This document shows, in pieces, positions 1-7,286 of a stretch of 44,551 nucleotides of DNA. The position numbers were made by a program, and so were the translations under genes. Source of the DNA: Zipacnadum sp036504235 (GTDB lineage: Bacteria > Armatimonadota > Zipacnadia > Zipacnadales > Zipacnadaceae); NCBI GenBank assembly GCA_036504235.1, contig DASXVN010000061.1:1-44551 (forward strand), given 5' to 3'. Positions within the stretch are counted from its first letter, which is position 1. The number at the start of each line of letters is the position of its first letter. The notes beneath the pieces are model-generated. The model had not been told where the DNA came from and made no database searches. It worked only from the letters and a program-made list of their open reading frames with translations.

Positions 1-3
1 CGA

Positions 4-52
4 TTTAGGGGAGGGCGGCGGCGTCCCCGCCGCCGGGGAGGGGTCCGCCGTT
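4..52. repeat. GC-rich palindromic repeat, family 2 (copy a)
   Basis: TTAGGGGAGGG and GGGAGGGGTCCGCCG flank a GC hairpin (GGCGGCG / CGCCGCC). The same flanks with a different centre recur at 18607-18661, and in reverse orientation at 18673-18723. The left end may be cut by the window edge. Confidence 0.6.
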
Positions 53-64
53 GGTCTTCCGCCT

Positions 65-116
65 TTCTCCCCCTCTCCCAAGGTCCGCCGCGGGAGAGGG
101 GGCCGGGGGGTGAGGG
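65..116. repeat. GC-rich palindromic repeat, family 1 (copy A)
   Basis: The left arm is TTCTCCCCCTCTCC and the right arm GGAGAGGGGGCCGGGG followed by TGAGG. The arms pair as an imperfect hairpin. Three more copies with the same arms and different centres lie at 6349, 6527 and 14957. It is upstream of the mreB-like gene and away from the likely promoter. Confidence 0.7.
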
Positions 117-172
117 TAGACTGATCTCCCTCCCCCCCGAGGTTTCACGTGCAACATACGTTCTACGTAGGA

Positions 173-201
173 TTGTCTTTTCCGCCTGCTTGTGATAGAC
201 T
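173..201 (+). promoter_or_regulatory. Candidate sigma-70 promoter for the mreB-like gene
   Basis: TTGTCT (173-178), a 17-nt spacer, then TAGACT (196-201) preceded by TGA, which makes an extended -10. Each hexamer matches 4 of 6 consensus bases. Transcription would start near 208, leaving about 90 nt of leader before the proposed start at 297. This is inferred from sequence only. A TTGACA at 212-217 has no usable -10 partner. Confidence 0.4.
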
Positions 202-296
202 TTACCCTCGGTTGACATGCCCCTGTACCTGATGCGCGGGGCCGTCAGCCACCACACTCAGACTCACGGGGCCGGAGCCCCCGGAGGGCCATCACC

Positions 297-1322
297 CTGC
301 TACCCTGGGCTTCAACACTGGCGATCGACCTGGGCACCAGCCTGGTGCATATTGCGGTTCCCGAAGGCGGCGTCGTGGTGCGCGAACCCACCATCGTGGC
401 CTTCGCGCCCCATTCGCACAAGCCCGTGGCCCTGGGCCGCGAGGCGCGGCGCCTGTGGGAACGCGGCGTCACCGAGGTGCAGATCATCCACCCCGTCCGC
501 GGGGGGGTGGTCGCTGACTTCGACGGCACCGTAGCGCTGCTCCGCCAGCTAGTCCAGCGTGCCCTGGGGCGTCGCCCCTGGATTCCCCCGCAGGTCGTCG
601 TCTCCGTCCCGGCCGATATTTCCCCGGTGGCGCAGCGCGCTCTGTTCGATAGCCTGCACGCCTCCGGCTGCGGCCATGTTATCACCGTGAGCAAGCCACT
701 GGCGGCGGCGCTCGGCGCCGGGCTGACCTCCCACGATGAGGAGACCGTGCTGGTCGTAGATATCGGCGGCGGCGCCACTGATGTGGGCCTGTTTTCCGCC
801 GGCCTGGTCACCGCGGCCCGCACCATCGCCTGGGGCGGCGAGACCCTGGACGAGTCTATTCTGCGCGCGGTTCGTCGCGAGAGCGGCCTCAAGATCAGCG
901 AGGCGACCGCCGAGCAGATCAAGGAGCAGGTCAGCTCCGTCAACGGCTGGAGCGGAGCCGCCTCCGTCTCGGTCAGCGCCAGCGACGACGAGGCCCTCGA
1001 CGTCGCGCCGCATGACCTGGACGCCGCGCAGGTGCCGCACATCCTGGCCGAAGCTTTCGAGACGCTGATCGGCGAGTTGCTTTGGACCGTGGAAGCGCTG
1101 CCTCGCAACGTACAGCACGAACTGACCCAGGGCGGCGTCATCCTCACCGGCGGCGGAGCGCTGCTCCGCGGCGTCGAGGAATTGGTTCGCAATACTTTGC
1201 ATCTGCCGGTAGCGGTCGCGACCGACCCCGTTTCCTGCACCATTTTGGGGTTGGAGGCGGTCATGCGCGACCTGCCGGCGCTGTCCCTGCAAGGCCGCGC
1301 CTTCGGCGCTTCCGTGGGCTAG
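297..1322 (+). CDS. MreB-type rod-shape actin homologue
   Basis: Actin-fold ATPase of the MreB family, which forms membrane-associated filaments that organise cell-wall synthesis. Family motifs are in order: IDLGTS near the N-terminus, GGVVADF, SKPLAAALGAG, VVDIGGGATDVGLF (phosphate-2 region) and GGGALLRGVEEL. The start is odd. The first ATG or GTG in frame is GTG at 345, but it would cut off the IDLGTS nucleotide-binding loop. A GGAGGG at 283-288 is followed 8 nt later by CTG at 297, giving 341 aa with the whole motif, so CTG is proposed; ATC at 291 or CTG at 318 are alternatives. No mreC, mreD or pbp genes follow. It is divergent enough to be a paralogue rather than the main MreB. The family is confident, the start is not. 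Confidence 0.85.
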   Translation: MLPWASTLAIDLGTSLVHIAVPEGGVVVREPTIVAFAPHSHKPVALGREARRLWERGVTEVQIIHPVRGGVVADFDGTVALLRQLVQRALGRRPWIPPQVVVSVPADISPVAQRALFDSLHASGCGHVITVSKPLAAALGAGLTSHDEETVLVVDIGGGATDVGLFSAGLVTAARTIAWGGETLDESILRAVRRESGLKISEATAEQIKEQVSSVNGWSGAASVSVSASDDEALDVAPHDLDAAQVPHILAEAFETLIGELLWTVEALPRNVQHELTQGGVILTGGGALLRGVEELVRNTLHLPVAVATDPVSCTILGLEAVMRDLPALSLQGRAFGASVG

Positions 1323-1340
1323 CGGCCGAAGGAGCTACCC

Positions 1341-1685
1341 ATGTCTGATTGCCTGTTCTGTCGCATCATCAGTGGCGAGATTCCTGCCGATAAGGTCTAC
1401 GAGGACGCCCAGGTCGTCGCCTTCCGTGACGTCAACCCCCAGGCGCCCGTGCATATTCTGGTCATTCCCCGCCGGCACCTGAGCAGCCTCAACGCCGCCG
1501 AGGAAGCCGACGGCGAACTGCTGGCCAACCTGCTGCTGCGCGCCGCGGAGATTGCCCGCACCGAGGGCCTCGCGGCCACCGGCTACCGGCTGGTGGCCAA
1601 CGTCGGCGCCGACGCCGGCGAGTCCGTGCCGCACCTGCACTTCCATATCCTGGGCGGCCGCCCGCTCGCCTGGCCCCCGGGCTAG
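1341..1685 (+). CDS. HIT family nucleotide-binding hydrolase
   Basis: Small cytosolic histidine-triad protein of 114 aa, the usual size for the HinT/Hit branch, which hydrolyses purine nucleoside phosphoramidates and related nucleotides. It starts with the CxFCRIISGEIPAD block, in which the two Cys are typical of Zn-binding HIT proteins. It ends with the catalytic triad HLHFHILGG at about residues 98-106. ATG at 1341 follows GAAGGAGC at a good distance. It starts 18 nt after the mreB-like stop, so the two are probably co-transcribed. The physiological substrate cannot be read from sequence. Confidence 0.93.
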   Translation: MSDCLFCRIISGEIPADKVYEDAQVVAFRDVNPQAPVHILVIPRRHLSSLNAAEEADGELLANLLLRAAEIARTEGLAATGYRLVANVGADAGESVPHLHFHILGGRPLAWPPG

Positions 1686-1759
1686 CCGCCGGCACCAAAC
1701 CAACCAACTCGCTCTAACGTCGCCTCCTTAGGAGCCTCCGAGGATCGTCCTCCGGCCCC

Positions 1760-1775
1760 GCGCCCGAGGGGGCGC
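1760..1775 (+). promoter_or_regulatory. GC hairpin covering the phoH ribosome-binding site
   Basis: GCGCCC-GAGG-GGGCGC forms a 6-bp stem with a 4-nt loop, 8 nt before the TTG start of phoH. The only Shine-Dalgarno-like run (GAGGGGG, 1766-1772) is inside its loop and 3' arm. It could dampen initiation or slow readthrough from the HIT gene. There is no T-run, so it is not a standard terminator. Confidence 0.35.
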
Positions 1776-1783
1776 TTCTCGGT

Positions 1784-2791
<1,008 letters not shown>

Positions 2792-2799
2792 CGGACCGC

Positions 2800-5016
2800 A
2801 TGCGAGCCCGGAACCGCTTCGCCCAACCCACCCTCCCCGTGCCGACCGACCGCGTAACCCGCGTGGTCCGCCGCCTGCGTAAGCGCAACTTGCTGCTGGC
2901 CGCGCTGCTGCTCATCTGTCTGTTCCTGGCCATCTGGGGGCGCATCATGCCCTCGGCGATCTCTTTGCAGGTGGGGGACCGCTCCGACCGGACCATCCTG
3001 GCCTCGCGGAGCGGCGCCTACACCGACACCGAACGCACCGAACGGCTCCGCCAGTTGGCCCAGCAAGCCGTGCCCCAGCAGTTCCGCTCCGAGCCCAGCG
3101 CCATCCGGCTCGCCGCGCAGGCCGCGAACGACTTTTTCGACGCCGCGGCCCAAGTACAGGGCGATCCCGCGCTCGCCAACCTCCCGGCGCGGATTGACGC
3201 CCTGCAGGCCAGCCTGGAGTTCCGGGTCAACGACGAGACCCTGCGCCTAGCCCTGGTGACCCCGCCGGGCGCGCTCCAGCGCGTGCGCCAGGGCACCCTG
3301 CAACTGGTGGAGCAGGCGGAGGCCCTGTCCATCCGCGGGAGCACCGACGACCTGCCCGTGGCCCGCGCCGCCGTCACCACGGCGGCCGACAATCTGAACT
3401 TCACCCCGGCCTACACGGCGATGGCCGCGGATGTGGCCCGGGCCGTCCTGGTGCCCAACCTGGTTTTCGACCCGCTCACCACCCAGACGGAGAAGGACAA
3501 AGCGGCCGCCTCCGTCAAGCCGGTGGTCCAGCCGGTCCGCGCCGGGGAGATCGTGATCGCTACCGGCGAGACCATCACTCAGCGGCACCTGGATGAACTG
3601 CGCGCCCTGGGGCTGATGAACGCGCCAGTCAAATACCCCCAGGGGCTGGCGATGCTCTTCATCCTCACCTTGCTGGGCTACTGCCTGTTCTTCTTCACCA
3701 GCCGCGCCTGCCCCGAAGCCTACTACCACTTCCCGCGACTCGCGGTCATCTGCGCGATCGTGGCGCTGGTGGCGCTGGTCCTGCGGCTGGGGCAGGCCTC
3801 CATGTACCTGGAAGCTTTCGCCATCACCGCGGTCGCCGGCGGGGCGATGTTGGTGGCGCTGATCTCCTGCGCCGACGTGGGGCTGGTGGTGGCGGCGATC
3901 TCGGCCCTGCTCTTTGGCCTGATCATTCCGGACCCGGGCATCAAACCGATGGTGACGCTCTTCCTGTGCGGCGGCTTCGCCGCTTACCTCGTCAACCTCA
4001 GCAGCACCCGCACCGGCTCTTTCGTACTCACCGCCCTGGCCATCGCGGTCTTCGACGGGGCTCTGCTGCTGGTGAACACGGAGGCTTTCGGCCAGGAGCA
4101 GTCCTGGCCCCTGATCGGCGCGACGGTGGTCGGCGGGGTGCTCTCTTCGGTGCTGGCCATCGGCATCATGATCGCCTTGGACCGCCCCCTGGATCTGCTC
4201 ACCGACCTGCGTCTGGCCGAGCTGGCCAGCCCGCACCAGCCGCTCCAGGGGCGGCTGCTCCGCGAGGCGCCGGGCAGCTACCAGGCCAGCGTGATGGTCG
4301 CCAACTACGCCGAGCAGGCGGCCGAGTCCATCGGCCTGAGCGGCCTGTTCGTGCGCACCGCGGCGCTCTATCACGATGTGGGCAAGCTCAAACGCCCCTA
4401 TTTCTTCGTGGAAAATCAGTTCGGCGGCGAGAACCCGCACACGAAGCTGTCGCCCTACATCTCGGCCCTGATCATCAGCTCCCATCCGCGCGACGGAGCG
4501 GAGATGGGGCGCGAGGCGGGCCTGCCCAAGCGGATTGTAGACATCATCGAGCAGCACCAGGGCACCGACCTGATTCGCTACTTCTACGAGAAGGCGGTCG
4601 AGCAGGCTCCGGAGGGCACGACGGTCCCCGAGACCAGTTTTCGCTACCCAGGCCCGAAGCCGCAGACCAAGGAGGCAGCGGTCATCATGCTCTCCGACGC
4701 CGTCGAGGCGGCGGTGCGCACCCTGGACGAGCCCTCCCCGGCCAACGTGACCCACATGGTCCACCGGATTGTGCAGTCCCGGGTCAACGAGGGCCAACTG
4801 GACGACTGCCCGCTGACCTTCGCGGAACTCAGTACGGTGCGGGAGACGCTGGTCGCCAGCATCAACAGCGCCTTCCACCGCCGCATCAAATACCCCGAGC
4901 AGATCCCGGCGGAGGCGCGCCTGCTGGCCGAGCGGCTCTCGCCCGAGCAGCAGTCGGAGGGCCTACTCGAGGCCGTGCGCGAAGAAGAGGCGGCGCAGCC
5001 CCATGAGCCGAGCTAA
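2800..5016 (+). CDS. pgpH: PgpH/YqfF-type 7TM HD-domain protein (cyclic-di-AMP phosphodiesterase family)
   Basis: Membrane protein of 738 aa: an N-terminal anchor (about 30-50), a long extracytoplasmic 7TMR-HDED-type region (about 55-280), seven membrane segments (about 285-465), and a cytoplasmic HD domain (about 485-690). PgpH homologues hydrolyse c-di-AMP. HD is seen in LYHDVGKLKRP (His525-Asp526), with SSHPRDG and LSDAVEAA further on. The usual His of the YHHS motif is replaced (YQAS, near residue 494), and QHHGT reads QHQGT, so metal binding may differ. ATG at 2800 is preferred because AGGAG (2784-2788) lies 11 nt upstream; GTG at 2788 overlaps that site. It overlaps ybeY by 14 nt. Confidence 0.9.
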   Translation: MRARNRFAQPTLPVPTDRVTRVVRRLRKRNLLLAALLLICLFLAIWGRIMPSAISLQVGDRSDRTILASRSGAYTDTERTERLRQLAQQAVPQQFRSEPSAIRLAAQAANDFFDAAAQVQGDPALANLPARIDALQASLEFRVNDETLRLALVTPPGALQRVRQGTLQLVEQAEALSIRGSTDDLPVARAAVTTAADNLNFTPAYTAMAADVARAVLVPNLVFDPLTTQTEKDKAAASVKPVVQPVRAGEIVIATGETITQRHLDELRALGLMNAPVKYPQGLAMLFILTLLGYCLFFFTSRACPEAYYHFPRLAVICAIVALVALVLRLGQASMYLEAFAITAVAGGAMLVALISCADVGLVVAAISALLFGLIIPDPGIKPMVTLFLCGGFAAYLVNLSSTRTGSFVLTALAIAVFDGALLLVNTEAFGQEQSWPLIGATVVGGVLSSVLAIGIMIALDRPLDLLTDLRLAELASPHQPLQGRLLREAPGSYQASVMVANYAEQAAESIGLSGLFVRTAALYHDVGKLKRPYFFVENQFGGENPHTKLSPYISALIISSHPRDGAEMGREAGLPKRIVDIIEQHQGTDLIRYFYEKAVEQAPEGTTVPETSFRYPGPKPQTKEAAVIMLSDAVEAAVRTLDEPSPANVTHMVHRIVQSRVNEGQLDDCPLTFAELSTVRETLVASINSAFHRRIKYPEQIPAEARLLAERLSPEQQSEGLLEAVREEEAAQPHEPS

Positions 5017-5464
5017 CCCGCCCGCGCGTCGCCCGCTCCTCGAGGTCCGCGACCTGCAGACCGCGCCGCTCCCCCTGCCGCTGCTGGAGGAGACCGTGCG
5101 TCAGGCCCTAGCGCTGTCCGGGCAGGAACTGGACGGGCTCAGCCTGGTCCTGGTGGACGCCGCGCGCATTGCTCGCCTCAACGAGGCCTTCCTGGAGCAT
5201 GAGGGGCCCACGGACGTGATCTCCTTCCCGGCGGAGGATGGCGAGGAGGGGCGGTCCGGCGAGGTGATCGTCTGCGTCCCGGTGGCGCAGGAGCAGGCCG
5301 TCGAGTGGGGGCACAGTTTGTCGCGGGAACTGGCGATTCTCGTTGCGCACGGGACGCTACATGCGGTAGGATATACGGACGACACCGACGCGGGCCGCGC
5401 CGAGATGGCCGACCTGCAGACGAGAGCCGCCGATCTGGCCCTGGCGGCCACCAACCTGACCTGA
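5003..5464 (+). CDS. ybeY: Endoribonuclease YbeY (rRNA maturation factor)
   Basis: UPF0054/YbeY metal-dependent endoribonuclease implicated in 16S rRNA 3'-end processing and ribosome quality control. The 153 aa match family length. Visible are the TDVISFP motif (about 72-78) and a Zn site beginning HGTLHAVGY (His116, His120). The third ligand, normally His in GYDH, is Asp126 in GYTDD. Asp can bind zinc, so activity is possible but unproven. The ATG lies inside the end of pgpH, which suggests translational coupling. Position between pgpH and dgkA is typical of many bacteria. Confidence 0.93.
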   Translation: MSRANPPARRPLLEVRDLQTAPLPLPLLEETVRQALALSGQELDGLSLVLVDAARIARLNEAFLEHEGPTDVISFPAEDGEEGRSGEVIVCVPVAQEQAVEWGHSLSRELAILVAHGTLHAVGYTDDTDAGRAEMADLQTRAADLALAATNLT

Positions 5465-5484
5465 AGATTTCGAGGTACACCTAG

Positions 5485-6270
5485 ATGTCCGAGCCGGAAC
5501 AGCCTAACCCAACCGACCTCCCCGAGCCGCCCCCGTGGCGGGCGGAGCGCAAGAGTGTAGTGCGCTCCTTCCGTTACGCCTGGGACGGCGTTCTGTTCGT
5601 ATTCATGACCCAGCGCCACATGCGGGTCCACGCCGCGATCATCGCCCTGGTCCTGTTCGCCGCCTGGGGCCTGGCCGTCAACGAGCTGGAGTTGCTCCAC
5701 CTGATGGTGGCCATGGCGCTCGTGATCATCGCCGAGATGGTCAACACTTCGGTGGAGACGGTCGTGGACATGATCGTGGACTCCTACAACCCGCAGGCCA
5801 AGATCGTCAAGGACGTGGCGGCCGGCGCGGTGCTGGTGGCCTCCGCCTACGCGATGGTGGTGGCGTGGATCATCTTCTTCAACAACCCGCGGCTGCGCGA
5901 GATCATCGCCACCAGCCCCTACCCGCCGCATCCGGACCGGGCGGGCGCTTTGGTACTGGTGATTCTGGGCATCATCGCCATCGGCCTGTTCATCGGCCAT
6001 CTGAAGTATCGCACGCGCCGGGGGACCTTCTGGCGGGGGGGCATCGTCTCGGGGCATACGGCGCTGGGCTTCCTGCTGGCCACGGCCATCGCCATCATGA
6101 CGCGCGACCTCTCCGTCATCGCCCTGGCGCTGGCCCTGGCGATTCTCATCTCACAGAGCCGGCTGCAAGCGCGCATCCACTCGCCGATCGAGATCGTGCT
6201 CGGTGCGCTCATGGGCACCATCATCGCGCTGCTGCTCTTCCTGTGGCCGGCGGGGTACTGGATTCCCTAA
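5485..6270 (+). CDS. DgkA-type lipid kinase fused to a PAP2-type phosphatase domain
   Basis: Two membrane domains in one 261-aa chain. Residues about 25-132 are a prokaryotic diacylglycerol/undecaprenol kinase with three membrane helices. Its AEMVNTSVETVVDMI motif gives Glu84, Asn87, Glu91 and Asp95, and KDVAAGAV starts at Lys109. Residues about 155-258 are PAP2-like, with SGHT at 189-192 and SRLQARIH at 225-232, matching the SRxxxxxH pattern; the final Asp of the motif is Glu236. Kinase and phosphatase on one lipid carrier would suit undecaprenol/undecaprenyl-phosphate recycling. That is inference. It is the last gene of the plus-strand operon, 20 nt after ybeY. DgkA alone is about 120 aa, so the fusion is clear. 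Confidence 0.88.
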   Translation: MSEPEQPNPTDLPEPPPWRAERKSVVRSFRYAWDGVLFVFMTQRHMRVHAAIIALVLFAAWGLAVNELELLHLMVAMALVIIAEMVNTSVETVVDMIVDSYNPQAKIVKDVAAGAVLVASAYAMVVAWIIFFNNPRLREIIATSPYPPHPDRAGALVLVILGIIAIGLFIGHLKYRTRRGTFWRGGIVSGHTALGFLLATAIAIMTRDLSVIALALALAILISQSRLQARIHSPIEIVLGALMGTIIALLLFLWPAGYWIP

Positions 6271-6286
6271 CGGCCCTACCCCCTAA

Positions 6287-6308
6287 CCCCCTCCCTGAAG
6301 GGAGGGGG
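6287..6308. repeat. Perfect 10-bp C/G-run hairpin
   Basis: CCCCCTCCCT-GA-AGGGAGGGGG: a perfect stem with a two-base loop, 17 nt after the dgkA-fusion stop. The arm sequence is that of the hairpin in repeat family 2 (18702-18723). It may act as a bidirectional transcript barrier, but a T-run is absent. Confidence 0.6.
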
Positions 6309-6348
6309 AATTCACCTCGCTGATTGGCCCCGATCGTTAGCCTTTGCC

Positions 6349-6410
6349 GTTCCCCCCTCTCCTGCGGGCGCTCGTCTGCGAGCGCCACGGAGAGGGGCCG
6401 GGGGTAAGGC
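6349..6410. repeat. GC-rich palindromic repeat, family 1 (copy B)
   Basis: The arms match copy A (TTCCCCCCTCTCC and GGAGAGGGGCCGGGGG). The centre carries its own inverted repeat GGCGCTCG-TCTG-CGAGCGCC, giving a hairpin within a hairpin. Confidence 0.75.
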
Positions 6411-6430
6411 CGGGAGGTCGCTTGCCGATA

Positions 6431-6483
6431 GTCAGCAAGCGGGCGTGTGTGGCTCCGCTACGCTCCGCCAAACGCGCCCCTAC
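6431..6483. repeat. Palindromic repeat, family 3 (copy 1)
   Basis: It begins GTCAGCAAGCGGGCGT and ends CGCCAAACGCGCCCCTAC. The same ends recur at 6589-6640 in the same orientation. The centre GGCTCCGCTACGCTCCGCC is a small variable stem. Confidence 0.7.
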
Positions 6484-6526
6484 GCGCGGAAAAGACCCAC
6501 CGCCTTCCCCGCCGTTAGCCGTGGCC

Positions 6527-6567
6527 CTTCCCCCCTCTCCTGCCAGGAGAGGGGCCGGGGGTGAGGC
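6527..6567. repeat. GC-rich palindromic repeat, family 1 (copy C, shortest)
   Basis: The same arms as copy B are joined by only TGCCA, so this copy looks like the bare core of the family, ending in CCGGGGGTGAGGC. Confidence 0.75.
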
Positions 6568-6588
6568 CCGTCCAACCACTGCCTGCCA

Positions 6589-6640
6589 GTCAGCGAGCGG
6601 GCGTATATGTCGGCGCAGACGCCGCCAAACGCGCCCCTAC
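6589..6640. repeat. Palindromic repeat, family 3 (copy 2), overlapping the trpF stop codon
   Basis: GTCAGCGAGCGGGCGT and CGCCAAACGCGCCCCTAC flank a variable stem (GGCGCAGACGCC). The last bases, read on the minus strand as GTAGGGGCGC, contain the TAG that ends trpF (6637-6639). Confidence 0.75.
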
Positions 6641-7284
6641 AAGGAGACCAACCTCCCCCACGCCTCGCCCAGCGCCGTCAGCCGCTCTTCCGACTTGACC
6701 CCCGGGGCCTGTTCCACGCCGCTGGACACGTCCAGCCCGGCGGGGCAGACTTGGCGCGCCGCCTCCTCCAAGTTCTCCGGATTTAGCCCGCCCGCGAGGA
6801 TTACCGGCAGCGGGCCGGCGGCCACCAGCGCGGCCGCCGCGGCCCAGTCGCAAGCCACTCCGCTTCCCCCCAGGCCCGCCGCGGTGCGCGTGTCCACGAG
6901 CAGCGCCGTGGCGCCCGCCTCCGCGTACGCCCGCGCCTGCTTCGCCTCCACCGGCAAACCCACGCCTTTCCACAGCTCCAGCCCGGGGAAACACACCCGC
7001 AGGCAAGCTACTTCCGCGGGGGTCTCAGCGCCATGGAGTTGCAGGGCCGCCGGGTGCAGCGCCGCCACGAGCGCGGCCAGCCGCTCCTCCGGCAGGTCAG
7101 CGACCACGGCCACGATCTGGCCGGGCGCCAGCGCCGCCAGGGCGGTAGCCTCCGGGAGGGTTACACAACGAGGGGAGCGAGGAATCTCTACGATCAGGCC
7201 GAGGTAGCGCGCGCCCGCCGCCTGCGCCCGGAGCAGGTCCTCAGGGCGCCGCAGGCCGCAGACTTTTAGCCAGGGGGTGGGCAC
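6637..7284 (-). CDS. trpF: Phosphoribosylanthranilate isomerase
   Basis: Cytosolic (beta/alpha)8-barrel enzyme of tryptophan synthesis that converts N-(5-phosphoribosyl)-anthranilate to CdRP. The 215 aa match the usual length. Visible are KVCGL with catalytic Cys9, LQLHGAE, LLVDTR with the catalytic Asp near 131, and ILAGGLNPEN for phosphate binding. GTG start at 7284, with GGAGG at 7290-7294 (6-nt spacing) inside the end of the upstream gene. It starts 2 nt after the tldE-like stop. No other trp genes are in the window. The stop codon lies inside a repeat copy, so the last few residues may have been altered by a repeat insertion. Confidence 0.94.
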   Translation of the reverse strand: MPTPWLKVCGLRRPEDLLRAQAAGARYLGLIVEIPRSPRCVTLPEATALAALAPGQIVAVVADLPEERLAALVAALHPAALQLHGAETPAEVACLRVCFPGLELWKGVGLPVEAKQARAYAEAGATALLVDTRTAAGLGGSGVACDWAAAAALVAAGPLPVILAGGLNPENLEEAARQVCPAGLDVSSGVEQAPGVKSEERLTALGEAWGRLVSL

Positions 7285-7286
7285 GG

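Larger units (their letters stand above)
6271..6636. other. Repeat-filled spacer between convergent dgkA fusion and trpF
   Basis: This 366-bp stretch holds no supported gene. It contains one C/G-run hairpin, two copies of repeat family 1 and two copies of repeat family 3, listed separately. No T-run follows any hairpin, so a classical intrinsic terminator is not evident, although the hairpins may still end or insulate the converging transcripts. Confidence 0.8.

Noticed and set aside
1..116. Possible CRISPR or tandem repeat at the left edge
   Set aside because: The copies are palindromic, irregularly spaced and scattered over the window, with no direct repeat-spacer periodicity.
212..240. 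TTGACA at 212-217 as a -35 box for the mreB-like gene
   Set aside because: No -10-like hexamer lies 16-18 nt downstream; the bases there are GC-rich.
3247..4878. Long open frame antisense to pgpH
   Set aside because: High-GC third-position bias opens long antisense frames. The protein is His/Gln/Arg-rich with no domain, and the sense strand carries a clear HD-domain protein.
6287..6308. Intrinsic terminator for the dgkA fusion
   Set aside because: The stem is perfect but no T-run follows on either strand, and the same hairpin recurs as part of a repeat family, so it is listed as a repeat.
6344..7207. 287-residue plus-strand open frame across the repeat block and trpF
   Set aside because: It is made of translated repeats and the reverse complement of trpF. 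There are no motifs.
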